Translations under genes and position numbers: made by a program
Assembly (NCBI GenBank): GCA_943349725.1
Contig: CALQZP010000033.1
Span: forward strand, 1 to 11,988
Length of the DNA stretch: 11,988 nucleotides
Source: Candidatus Nomurabacteria bacterium
GTDB taxonomy: Bacteria; Patescibacteriota; Minisyncoccia; Phycocordibacterales; UBA10002
Direction of reading: 5' to 3'
Shown here: one piece after another, positions 4,904 to 11,980 of the stretch
Position numbering within the stretch: position 1 is the first letter of the stretch
How the letters are laid out: each line of letters starts with the position of its first letter
Notes under the pieces: generated by a model
What the model was told of the DNA's origin: nothing
What the model saw: only the letters and a program-made list of their open reading frames with translations
Databases searched by the model: none

Positions 4904-6801
4904 TGGAAAAAATCATCTACCCAAAAGTCGGCATACGAGAAATCCTTAAGACCTTTTGGAAGGCGGGTGGCCCCTACAAATGGCTCCTTTTTACCGTGGT
5001 GTTTTCCATAATCGTGGTAAACATCGCCGAGGTTATCACACCGCTCTACTACAAGCGGTTCTTCGACACCGTTATCGCCGCCACGGACAGACTGTCCACA
5101 AGTGAATCACTGATTCGCATCATTTTCATTATTTTCGGGCTTAACGGAATTATCTGGCTTGGCTATCGTATTGCAACTTTCGTGGAGAATAAATTTCTTA
5201 CTGCCGTCTCCGCCACCCTACGCCAAAACGCGTTTGAGTATCTCTTGCGTCACTCCTACTCATTTTTCAGCAACAACTTTACCGGCTCACTCGTACAGCG
5301 TGTAAACAGACTTGCCCGCTCGTTTGACCGCTTAAGCGACAAAATAATCTGGAATGTCATTCCCCTGCTTGTAAAGATTGTTGGTGTGGGTATCGTCCTC
5401 TCCTTTCTTAAGCCTCTGGTTGCCGGGATAATGCTTGGATGGGCGCTCCTCTTTATGCTGTTCAATTACGCGGTATCCGTCTGGAAGCTTAAATACGATA
5501 TTCAGGTAGCCGAGGCAGACTCAAAGACGACCGGGGTGCTTGCGGACGCGATCACAAACCATCATTCCATTCAGCTTTTTACCCATGTCAGAAGTGAGGT
5601 TGGTCTTTTCAGGAAGGTTACCGAGGCACAGGCAACCTCACACAAAAAATCCTTGGACATCAGTGCTTTTGTGGAGGCCATCCAAGCGCTTCTTATCATT
5701 ACTATTGAGTTTGCTATATTTTACCTTGCCATTGGCTACTGGACAGAGAACATTATTACAGTAGGTTTCTTCGTCCTGCTTCAAGCCTATATTCTCGGCC
5801 TCACCCACCGATTGTGGGAGTTTTCGCGCGTTATTCGCGACATTTACGAAAGCTACGCAGACGCCAAGGAAATGGTGGAGATTATGACGCTCCCTCACGA
5901 AATTAAAGACGTGAGGGGTGCGAAGTTACTTTCCGTGCAATCTGGAAGAGTTTCCTTGAGCGATGTCTCATTCAGCTTCAACCAAACCCGCGAAGTTTTC
6001 AGCGGGTTTAATCTAGACATCGCCCCTGGAGAGAAAATCGCCCTTGTCGGCCCCTCCGGTGCGGGAAAATCAACCATCGTCAAGCTCCTGCTCCGCCTGC
6101 ATGAACCATCAAAGGGTTCAGTCATGATTGACGGAACAGCTATTTCTAGCGTCACGTTGGACAGCTTGCGAGGTGCCATAGCGCTCGTTCCGCAAGACAC
6201 CCTACTCTTTCACCGCAGTTTGCTCGATAATATCCGGTACGGACGAGAAAACGCGACCGATGAAGAGGTGCGACAGGCAGCGACCCTCGCCCACTGCGAC
6301 GACTTTATTGATAATCTTGAGGACGGTTTTGCAACCTTTGTGGGAGAGCGCGGTATCAAACTTTCGGGAGGAGAACGTCAGCGCGTCGCCATCGCTCGTG
6401 CAATCCTCAAGAACGCTCCTATCCTTATCTTGGATGAAGCCACCTCAAGTCTTGACTCACATTCAGAAATGCTTATTCAGGATGCACTCGATACCCTTAT
6501 GAAAGGAAAAACCGTCATTGTTATCGCCCACCGTCTTTCCACTATCAGAAAGATGGACCGAATTGTCGTCATTGATGGTGGCAAAATTGTGGAAACAGGC
6601 ACTCACGACGGGCTACTTGCAAACGAAGAAGGACTTTACAAAAAGCTTTGGATGTTGCAGGCTGGTGGATTCATACAAGACACCGGAGGTAACACGATTG
6701 CGCGCAAAAGATCTCGCCTTTCTTCGCAATCCGATGAGGAAGAAACGCCTCCTGAAACCGAAGAATTTACCTCACCTTCACACCCTACGGAGGGTATATA
6801 G
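4903..6801 (+). CDS. ABC exporter half-transporter (membrane domain fused to ATPase)
   Basis: A type IV (MsbA/MdlB-like) exporter subunit of 632 residues, expected to work as a dimer in the cytoplasmic membrane; substrate unknown. The membrane domain has six hydrophobic helices (about 27-48, 70-91, 148-166, 171-190, 258-279 and 283-300). The ATPase domain has Walker A GPSGAGKST (383-391), Q-loop Gln431, signature LSGGERQR (487-494), Walker B ILILDEATSSLD (507-518) and H-loop His543 in IAHRLST. All catalytic motifs are intact. The tail after about 590 is hydrophilic, rich in Ser/Glu/Pro/Thr and probably disordered. ATG 4903 lies directly after TCTAACGGG, with no ordinary Shine-Dalgarno, as in valS. 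It is transcribed divergently from trpEG. Lipid, peptide and drug export are all possible. Confidence 0.93.
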   Translation: MEKIIYPKVGIREILKTFWKAGGPYKWLLFTVVFSIIVVNIAEVITPLYYKRFFDTVIAATDRLSTSESLIRIIFIIFGLNGIIWLGYRIATFVENKFLTAVSATLRQNAFEYLLRHSYSFFSNNFTGSLVQRVNRLARSFDRLSDKIIWNVIPLLVKIVGVGIVLSFLKPLVAGIMLGWALLFMLFNYAVSVWKLKYDIQVAEADSKTTGVLADAITNHHSIQLFTHVRSEVGLFRKVTEAQATSHKKSLDISAFVEAIQALLIITIEFAIFYLAIGYWTENIITVGFFVLLQAYILGLTHRLWEFSRVIRDIYESYADAKEMVEIMTLPHEIKDVRGAKLLSVQSGRVSLSDVSFSFNQTREVFSGFNLDIAPGEKIALVGPSGAGKSTIVKLLLRLHEPSKGSVMIDGTAISSVTLDSLRGAIALVPQDTLLFHRSLLDNIRYGRENATDEEVRQAATLAHCDDFIDNLEDGFATFVGERGIKLSGGERQRVAIARAILKNAPILILDEATSSLDSHSEMLIQDALDTLMKGKTVIVIAHRLSTIRKMDRIVVIDGGKIVETGTHDGLLANEEGLYKKLWMLQAGGFIQDTGGNTIARKRSRLSSQSDEEETPPETEEFTSPSHPTEGI

Positions 6802-6861
6802 GACAAATAGTTCTAAATGTCCTTTATCCACTGTCCTATAAGAAACTAAATAAAGGACATT
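6797..6861. repeat. Interleaved inverted repeats between the ABC exporter gene and tsaD
   Basis: TATAGGACA (6797-6805) pairs with TGTCCTATA (6832-6840), and AATGTCCTTTAT (6816-6827) with ATAAAGGACATT (6850-6861). The two pairs cross each other, so they cannot form one simple hairpin; GGACA/TGTCC units could pair in alternative ways. The first arm overlaps the exporter stop codon. No T-run follows. Confidence 0.65.
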
Positions 6862-6895
6862 AAAATACAGCCTTAACACTTGATGCTTAACGATT

Positions 6896-8161
6896 ATGAT
6901 TATCCTTGGAATAGAAACATCCTGCGACGAAACCGCACTGTCAATCATCCGGAGTGACAGTGGAAACGATGTCGAAGTGCTTGCGGATAAAACACTCTCG
7001 CAGATTGAGCTCCATAGACAATATGGAGGAGTGTTTCCTAATATGGCGAAGCGTGAACACAGCCGAAACCTGATACCTTTGCTTAAAACTGTACTTATAG
7101 AATCAGGTTTCGGAAATCCCAAATCACAAACACCAAATTCCAAACAAATTCCAAATTCTATATTCCCTATTCTAAATTCTATTCTCAATCGAGAACCGGA
7201 GATGCTGGAGCTTTTCCTGGAGTTTATTCCAACGATTGAGAAACCTCCTATTGACGCGATTGCGGTGACCGAAGGGCCAGGACTTGAGCCATGCCTCTGG
7301 ACTGGAATCAATCTCGCTCGTGCGCTTTCTCTGGTATGGGGTATTCCAATTGTGCCAGTCAATCATATGGAAGGACACATTATGTCCGCCATGCTTCGCA
7401 AGGCGGAAATTTCTAATTCACCTAATTACCTAATTTCTAATGAAATCCCAAACTCCAAATCCGAAATACTAAACGCTAAACGCTATACGCTAAACGCTCT
7501 CGCTTTCCCCGCTCTCGCCCTGCTCATCTCCGGAGGACATACCGAGCTTGTGCTGATAAAGGGCTTGCACACCTACGAAATCATCGGGCAGACGCGTGAT
7601 GACGCGGTCGGCGAAGCGTTCGATAAGGTGGCACGACTCTTGGGGCTCCCCTACCCGGGTGGACCGGAAATCTCGCGTCTTGCGGAACAAGAACGGAACC
7701 TTTCTTTACTAAACGCTAAACGCTCTACGCTAAACGCTATACAGCTTCCTCGGCCGATGCTACATTCGGGAGATTTTGATTTCTCCTTCTCGGGCATCAA
7801 GACATCGGTGCTCTACCTTATTAAGAAACTTCCTGAACTTACCGAGGACATAAAGAAAGAAATCGCCCTTGAGTTTGAAACGGCGGTGACGGAAGTGCTT
7901 ATCGCGAAAACGCGAAAAGCTATTGAACAGTACGGGGTACAGGCGCTTCTCCTTGGCGGAGGTGTTGTGGCAAATACCCACATCCGCGATGAATTTGAAA
8001 AACTCTCGCAAGCCGAGGGGTTCACTCTATATATTCCCGAAAAGAGTCTTACCACCGATAACGCGCTCATGATTGCAGTTGCGGGGCTTATTCATTATCG
8101 CACACGGACCGAGGAAGTGACCCCCGAACTCCGAGCAAACGGAAGTCTCCGACTTGCTTGA
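6896..8161 (+). CDS. tsaD: tRNA N6-adenosine threonylcarbamoyltransferase, with repeat-derived inserts
   Basis: Transfers the threonylcarbamoyl group to A37 of ANN-decoding tRNAs, together with TsaB/TsaE. Family motifs are in order: MIILGIETSCDETA at the N-terminus, KREHSRN at 52-58, TEGPGLEPCLWTG at 125-137, the metal-binding HMEGH (His157, His161), SGGHTE (213-218), YPGGPEIS (253-260), FSFSGIKT (296-303), GGGVVAN (354-360) and the last metal ligand Asp388 in TTDNALMIA. At 421 residues it is some 70-80 longer than the usual 340 or so. The excess lies in three low-complexity stretches, about residues 73-98, 171-200 and 268-283, between conserved blocks. All motifs are intact, so it is probably functional. 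There is no Shine-Dalgarno; ATG 6896 is fixed by the conserved MIILGIETS. It ends in TGA. Confidence 0.95.
   Translation: MIILGIETSCDETALSIIRSDSGNDVEVLADKTLSQIELHRQYGGVFPNMAKREHSRNLIPLLKTVLIESGFGNPKSQTPNSKQIPNSIFPILNSILNREPEMLELFLEFIPTIEKPPIDAIAVTEGPGLEPCLWTGINLARALSLVWGIPIVPVNHMEGHIMSAMLRKAEISNSPNYLISNEIPNSKSEILNAKRYTLNALAFPALALLISGGHTELVLIKGLHTYEIIGQTRDDAVGEAFDKVARLLGLPYPGGPEISRLAEQERNLSLLNAKRSTLNAIQLPRPMLHSGDFDFSFSGIKTSVLYLIKKLPELTEDIKKEIALEFETAVTEVLIAKTRKAIEQYGVQALLLGGGVVANTHIRDEFEKLSQAEGFTLYIPEKSLTTDNALMIAVAGLIHYRTRTEEVTPELRANGSLRLA
7112..7188 (+). repeat. In-frame repeat insert 1 in tsaD
   Basis: AT-rich sequence built from CCAAATTC / CAAATTCC and TTCTAAATTCTATTC words is read in frame as Asn/Pro/Ser/Ile-rich peptide (NPKSQTPNSKQIPNSIF, then PILNSILN). 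It lies between the conserved KREHSRN block and the TEGPGL block, where the family has only a short loop. Confidence 0.7.
7406..7500 (+). repeat. In-frame repeat insert 2 in tsaD
   Basis: The first half (7411-7441) contains TCTAATTCACCTAATT and ACCTAATTTCTAAT, the same words as the inverted repeat between valS and the PrsW-like gene (10492-10561). The second half (7468-7498) is ACTAAACGCTAAACGCT plus ATACGCTAAACGCT, read as LNAKRYTLNA. The insert lies just after HMEGH and before the strand leading to SGGHTE. Confidence 0.8.
7706..7741 (+). repeat. In-frame repeat insert 3 in tsaD
   Basis: ACTAAACGCTAAACGCT followed by CTACGCTAAACGCT (7708-7738) is a near-exact second copy of the sequence at 7468-7498, with one base difference. 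It is in the same reading frame (LNAKRSTLNA) and lies between RLAEQE and the conserved PRPML segment. Confidence 0.85.
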
Positions 8162-8234
8162 TGTTTAGGGTGTGGTCGGCATTTTTATATACAGCTTCAA
8201 TTACGCCTTCTTTTTTGATAGGATACCAGGGTGA

Positions 8235-8336
8235 TCCCGTTAGAGTTTTAGCAAACGGGATTGAAGCATGGGAAGGTTTCTTAGTTTGAATTTTGTCTAG
8301 ATATGACGGAATTATCAAGGAAAAACTCTAACGGGA
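8235..8336. repeat. Inverted-repeat element ending on the valS start codon
   Basis: TCCCGTTAGAGTTTT (8235-8249) and AAAACTCTAACGGGA (8322-8336) are exact inverted ends, and the last A is the A of the valS ATG. TGA flanks both sides directly (8232-8234 and 8337-8339). An additional AACGGGAT at 8254-8261 can pair with the left arm instead. The ends match those of the 4780-4903 element; the interiors do not. Confidence 0.75.
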
Positions 8337-10495
8337 TGAACGATAAATTTTTAAAGCCGTACAACCCTTCGGAAACCGAAGGACGAATCTACCAGCTCTG
8401 GGAGGAGAGCGGGTTTTTTGCGCCTGAAAATCTACCCGGTGAGCGAAAAAAACCTTTCACCATGATTATGCCCCCCGCAAACGCCAACGGGTCGCTTCAT
8501 GCCGGACATGCGCTCGTTATGACACTCGAGGACATCATTACGCGATATCGACGAATGCGTGGTTTCAAGACTCTCTGGCTTCCCGGTCTTGACCATGCCG
8601 GTTTTGAAACACAGGTAGTCTACGAAAAACAGCTTGAAAAAGAAGGACGCTCTCGCTTCGGGATGGACCCGAAGGAGCTGTACAAGGAAATCCTCGCCTT
8701 TACGCTTGAAAACTCAAAAAATATTGAATCCCAAATCAGAAAAATGGGGGCTTCCTGCGACTGGTCGCGACAACAGTTCACTCTAAACCCCGACCTCGTC
8801 GGCAAAGTACAGCAGACATTTAAAAAAATGTTTGATGACGGGCTCGTCTACCGTGGTTCGCGTATTGTAAACTGGTGCTCCAAACATGCCACTTCCCTAT
8901 CCGACGTAGAAACAGAAAGCAAGGAAAAGAAAGATCCATTTTATTATTTCAAGTACGGACCGTTTACTATCGGCACCACGCGTCCCGAAACAAAGTTCGG
9001 CGACAAATATGTCGTGATGCACCCGGATGACAAGCGCTACAGCGCGTACAAAGAGGGCGATACATTTCCACTTGAGTGGATTAATGGTCCTATCACCGCC
9101 ACGGTCATCAAAGACACGGCGATTGATATAGAGCTCGGCTCCGGTGTGATGACGATTACCCCGTGGCATACCGCCATAGACTTTGACATCGCGGAGCGAC
9201 ACAAACTACCGAAAGAACAGGTGATTGATATGCGAGGAAAACTCCTCCCCATCGCGGGCGAGTTCGCAGGAATGAAGATTGCCGAGGCGCGTCCAAAGAT
9301 AGTGGAAAAACTCAAAGCAAAAGGGCTACTCGTAAAGGTGGACGAAAACTATGTCCACAATGTGCCCGTGTGCTATAAGTGCGAAACGCCGATTGAGCCA
9401 CAAGTGTCGCCACAATGGTTCGTGAAAATGAAACCGCTCGCCGAGAAAGCGATTCAGGCCGTGGATTCGGGGAAGATTACCTTTATTCCGAATAATTACC
9501 GAAAGATTTTTCTGTATTGGATGCACAACACCATCGATTGGAACATTTCAAGGCAGATTGTGTGGGGTATTCCTATTCCGGCAAAGATTTGTGAAGCCTG
9601 CGGAGACGGAGTGGCGGACCTCGCCGACGATATTAAAAAATGTCCAAAGTGTGGTGGCTCACTTCGTAAAGATACCGATACCTTTGATACGTGGTTTTCC
9701 TCGGGTCAGTGGCCACTTCTCACGCTTGGCTTTCCCGAAGGAAAAGATTTCAAAGAGTTTTATCCGACCGACGTTATGGAGAGCGGTTCGGACCTCATTT
9801 TCAAATGGATTCCTCGCATGGTAATTTTTGGCCTGTATCTCTCGGGTGAAGTTCCCTTCAAAACCGTATACCTTCATGGACTCGTCAACGATGCAAAGGG
9901 TCAAAAGATGAGCAAGAGCAAAGGAAACGTTATCAATCCACTAACACTTACCGAAAAATTCGGCACCGACGCCCTGCGAATCGGGCTTATCTCTGGAAAT
10001 ACTCCCGGCACCTCCCTCTCACTTTCAGAAGACAAGATCCGCGGGTACAAAAACTTTGCGAACAAACTCTGGAACATCGCGCGGTTTGTTATTGAAAGTA
10101 CTGAAGGAGAAGAGCTTGAACCGGCATTTTCTGCGTACACGTCCGCAGACGCCGTGCTTCGGCTGGAACGCCACGACCTCCTTGTAGATGCAACAAAAGA
10201 TATGGAAGCATACCGTTTCTATATGGGAGCGGAGAAGCTCTACCACTACGCGTGGCACACCTTTGCCGACAAGATTCTTGAAGAGAGCAAGGAGATACTT
10301 CAGAGCGGAAATGCCGAGGAACAAAAATCGCGAAAGCAGTTCTTGCTCCACACATTGGACAAGATACTGAAATCGCTTCACCCATTTATTCCCTTTGTGA
10401 CCGAAGAAATCTGGCAACTGTGGAAACAACCTTCCGAAAAAGAAGGTATGCTTATGGTGGCCGAGTGGCCGGTCCACAATTCACCTAAGGTCTAA
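8336..10495 (+). CDS. valS: Valine--tRNA ligase, short form lacking the C-terminal arm
   Basis: Class I aminoacyl-tRNA synthetase charging tRNA-Val in the cytoplasm. Visible parts are the HIGH-type HAGH (55-58) in ANANGSLHAGHAL, the ValRS block CDWSRQQFTL and RIVNWCSKHATSLSDVETE, the CP1 editing domain with GTTRPET (213-219), two Cys pairs forming a probable zinc ribbon (C419/C422 and C436/C439) plus a CxxC at 346/349, and KMSKS (524-528). The anticodon-binding helical domain ends with FVTEEIWQLW and MLMVAEWP. At 719 residues it is much shorter than the usual 850-950. The missing part is the C-terminal coiled-coil arm that grips the tRNA elbow. ATG 8336 is preferred over ATG 8303 because TCTAACGGG immediately precedes it, as at the ABC exporter, and the family N-terminus (KPYNPSETE) follows. 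The last codons overlap an intergenic repeat. Confidence 0.94.
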   Translation: MNDKFLKPYNPSETEGRIYQLWEESGFFAPENLPGERKKPFTMIMPPANANGSLHAGHALVMTLEDIITRYRRMRGFKTLWLPGLDHAGFETQVVYEKQLEKEGRSRFGMDPKELYKEILAFTLENSKNIESQIRKMGASCDWSRQQFTLNPDLVGKVQQTFKKMFDDGLVYRGSRIVNWCSKHATSLSDVETESKEKKDPFYYFKYGPFTIGTTRPETKFGDKYVVMHPDDKRYSAYKEGDTFPLEWINGPITATVIKDTAIDIELGSGVMTITPWHTAIDFDIAERHKLPKEQVIDMRGKLLPIAGEFAGMKIAEARPKIVEKLKAKGLLVKVDENYVHNVPVCYKCETPIEPQVSPQWFVKMKPLAEKAIQAVDSGKITFIPNNYRKIFLYWMHNTIDWNISRQIVWGIPIPAKICEACGDGVADLADDIKKCPKCGGSLRKDTDTFDTWFSSGQWPLLTLGFPEGKDFKEFYPTDVMESGSDLIFKWIPRMVIFGLYLSGEVPFKTVYLHGLVNDAKGQKMSKSKGNVINPLTLTEKFGTDALRIGLISGNTPGTSLSLSEDKIRGYKNFANKLWNIARFVIESTEGEELEPAFSAYTSADAVLRLERHDLLVDATKDMEAYRFYMGAEKLYHYAWHTFADKILEESKEILQSGNAEEQKSRKQFLLHTLDKILKSLHPFIPFVTEEIWQLWKQPSEKEGMLMVAEWPVHNSPKV

Positions 10496-10561
10496 TTCAC
10501 CTAATTTCTAATAAAATGAAAAATGAGAAGATTTATTTGATATTTTTATTAGGTGAATTAG
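10492..10561. repeat. Inverted repeat between valS and the PrsW-like gene
   Basis: CTAATTCACCTAAT (10492-10505) pairs with ATTAGGTGAATTAG (10548-10561). The neighbouring words TTTCTAAT and TAATAAAA recur around both arms in a changed order. The left arm overlaps the valS stop codon, and AATTCACCTAA also occurs inside its last codons (encoding NSPK). The interior is AT-rich, and TATTTTTATT precedes the right arm. It may act as a terminator-like hairpin, but no T-run follows. Confidence 0.75.
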
Positions 10562-10587
10562 AAATTAGATAATTAGAAATTTCTTTA

Positions 10588-11322
10588 ATGTCTTCTTCTA
10601 CTCTCCTTTTCTCAATCATCGGCGGGGTGCTCCCGGCACTTTTTTGGCTATGGTTCTGGCTTCGCGAAGACAGGCTTCACCCCGAGCCTCGTTCACTTAT
10701 CATTACGTCATTCTTTGTCGGAATGCTCGCGGTGGTCTTCGCACTTCCCGCAGAAAAATGGATATGCGAACAAGTATTTGCAAGTGGAGTGCTGGGGTGC
10801 TCCTCTATGAAGGCTCCACTCACCCGAGAAATCTTTCTTGTCATTATTGGCTGGGCAGTTATAGAAGAAACGCTGAAATATGGTGCGTCCTATTTCGGGG
10901 CACTTCGAAATAGAGAAAATGATGAGCCGATTGATTCACTAATTTATCTCATAACCGCTGCGCTTGGCTTTGCAGCCCTTGAAAACACGCTTTTTCTTAC
11001 AGGCATATTTAGTACCGGTGGATTAGTGGACGGTCTTGACCTCGGGGTGCTTCGTTTCGTCGGCGCCACGCTCCTCCACGTCGTTTCTTCAGGCACCTTG
11101 GGATTTTTCCTCGCTTTGGGGTTCTACAAGCGCGGTAGCGTAAAGAAAATTGACGCGGGGCTTGGTCTTATCGCCGCGATTGTATTGCATACCATCTTCA
11201 ATTTGTTTATACTTAAGAGCGAAGGAAACAGTCTCTACACGTTTACGGTTTTTGCATTCGTCTGGCTTGCCGTTATTCTCCTCCTTATCGGGTTTGAGAA
11301 AGTGAAGCGATTAAAAGCTTAA
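10588..11322 (+). CDS. PrsW-like intramembrane metalloprotease family protein
   Basis: A 244-residue polytopic membrane protein with the PrsW (M82; CPBP/Abi-related superfamily) motif pattern: EETLK (Glu93, Glu94, Lys97), D112 in ENDEPIDSL, the helix GFAALEN (127-133), His164 in LLHVVSSGTLGF and HTIFNLF (201-207) near the end. About seven to eight hydrophobic helices are visible, with a basic C-terminus. In Bacillus, PrsW cleaves an anti-sigma factor; no sigma or anti-sigma gene is visible here, so the substrate is unknown. ATG 10588 starts a hydrophilic stub (MSSSTLL) followed by helix 1. There is no Shine-Dalgarno. It lies between valS and hsp20 with an inverted repeat on both sides. The family is named PrsW from motifs only; the precise function is inferred. 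Confidence 0.8.
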   Translation: MSSSTLLFSIIGGVLPALFWLWFWLREDRLHPEPRSLIITSFFVGMLAVVFALPAEKWICEQVFASGVLGCSSMKAPLTREIFLVIIGWAVIEETLKYGASYFGALRNRENDEPIDSLIYLITAALGFAALENTLFLTGIFSTGGLVDGLDLGVLRFVGATLLHVVSSGTLGFFLALGFYKRGSVKKIDAGLGLIAAIVLHTIFNLFILKSEGNSLYTFTVFAFVWLAVILLLIGFEKVKRLKA

Positions 11323-11324
11323 TA

Positions 11325-11429
11325 AAGTACCAATCTGCGAATCTCGACCAATCTACAAATACCTACTAATGTGCCGCCATTCTTATTCTTAGGTATTCGC
11401 AGATTAGTTTCATTGGTTGATTAGTACTT
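11325..11429. repeat. Nested and permuted inverted repeat between the PrsW-like gene and hsp20
   Basis: Left-hand words AAGTAC (11325-11330), AATCTGCGAAT (11332-11342), ACCAAT (11347-11352) and ATACCTA (11359-11365) all have exact inverted partners: TAGGTAT (11390-11396), ATTCGCAGATT (11395-11405), ATTGGT (11412-11417) and GTACTT (11424-11429). The order of the second and third is swapped, so not all can pair at once. It fills the gap between stop and start codon. Confidence 0.75.
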
Positions 11430-11440
11430 AATTTGTAAAC

Positions 11441-11923
11441 ATGAAGGACAAACGATCTTTTTTTGAACGATTAACGGGAGCGGTGAACCCTCAAGAGAGT
11501 GACGCTCCGGACGCAGTAGAGTCGCGTCGTCTCTCCATAGGTGGAAGGGGCTCTAAACGCCCCTTGTCAGAAACTGATGAAATGGCTCCCGAAGAAGGAG
11601 AGCTCACGGTTGATGTGTACCAAACGTCCGACGACATCATCATAAAGACGATTGTCGCAGGTGTGAGGCCTGAGGATCTGGATATTTCTATCACGCGCGA
11701 TATGGTGACCATTCGCGGTTCTCGCCAGGAATCAAATGAGGTAAATGAGGGCGATTACTTTCACAAGGAGCTCTACTGGGGCAGTTTTTCCCGAACCATT
11801 CTCCTTCCCCAAGAGATTGATGTAGATGCCTCGGAGGCGAGCGAAAAGCACGGCCTCCTCAATCTTCGTCTTCCCAAACTTGATAAAAGCAGACAGACGA
11901 AGCTAAAGGTACGATCTAGTTAG
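11441..11923 (+). CDS. Small heat-shock protein (Hsp20/alpha-crystallin family)
   Basis: An ATP-independent holdase of 160 residues that binds unfolding proteins and normally forms oligomers in the cytoplasm. The N-terminal arm of about 50 residues starts MKDKRSFFERL and is charged. The alpha-crystallin domain runs from about ELTVDVYQTSDDIIIKTIVAG (53-73) to EASEKHGLLNLRLPK (132-146). It holds the typical GV(R/K)PEDLDISI and the A-x-x-K-x-G-L-L-x-L-x-L-P-K closing motif. The short C-terminal tail ends TKLKVRSS, with LKV at the place of the usual I-x-I/V anchor. ATG 11441 has no Shine-Dalgarno. The strong terminator at 11947-11976 follows the stop, so this ends the rightward transcription unit. 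No HrcA/CIRCE-like operator was found upstream. Confidence 0.93.
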   Translation: MKDKRSFFERLTGAVNPQESDAPDAVESRRLSIGGRGSKRPLSETDEMAPEEGELTVDVYQTSDDIIIKTIVAGVRPEDLDISITRDMVTIRGSRQESNEVNEGDYFHKELYWGSFSRTILLPQEIDVDASEASEKHGLLNLRLPKLDKSRQTKLKVRSS

Positions 11924-11942
11924 TAGCTCGTAGTAAGTAGCC

Positions 11943-11980
11943 AAAAAAACCGCCCCGACGAAAGTCGGGGCGGTTTCTGT
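11943..11980 (+). terminator. Strong intrinsic terminator after hsp20
   Basis: A 13-bp perfect stem, AAACCGCCCCGAC (11947-11959) with its complement (11964-11976), has a GAAA tetraloop. It is followed by CTGTTTTGG on the plus strand and by a long T-run (A's at 11943-11949) on the minus strand, so it could also stop leftward transcription entering from the right. Confidence 0.9.

Noticed and set aside
6778..7362. 194-residue minus-strand open frame opposite tsaD
   Set aside because: It is antisense to conserved TsaD motifs, and its repetitive middle (RIGNIEFGICLEFGV) is just the reverse reading of the repeat insert.
6896..8161. TGA recoded as glycine (Gracilibacteria/SR1 code)
   Set aside because: trpG and tsaD end at TGA at sensible family ends, and no conserved glycine in any protein here falls on a TGA.
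10025..10477. 150-residue minus-strand frame opposite the end of valS
   Set aside because: It overlaps the clearly conserved ValRS anticodon-binding domain and has no start signal or recognisable motif.
11325..11440. CIRCE/HrcA operator before hsp20
   Set aside because: The inverted repeat there does not contain the TTAGCACTC/GAGTGCTAA arms.
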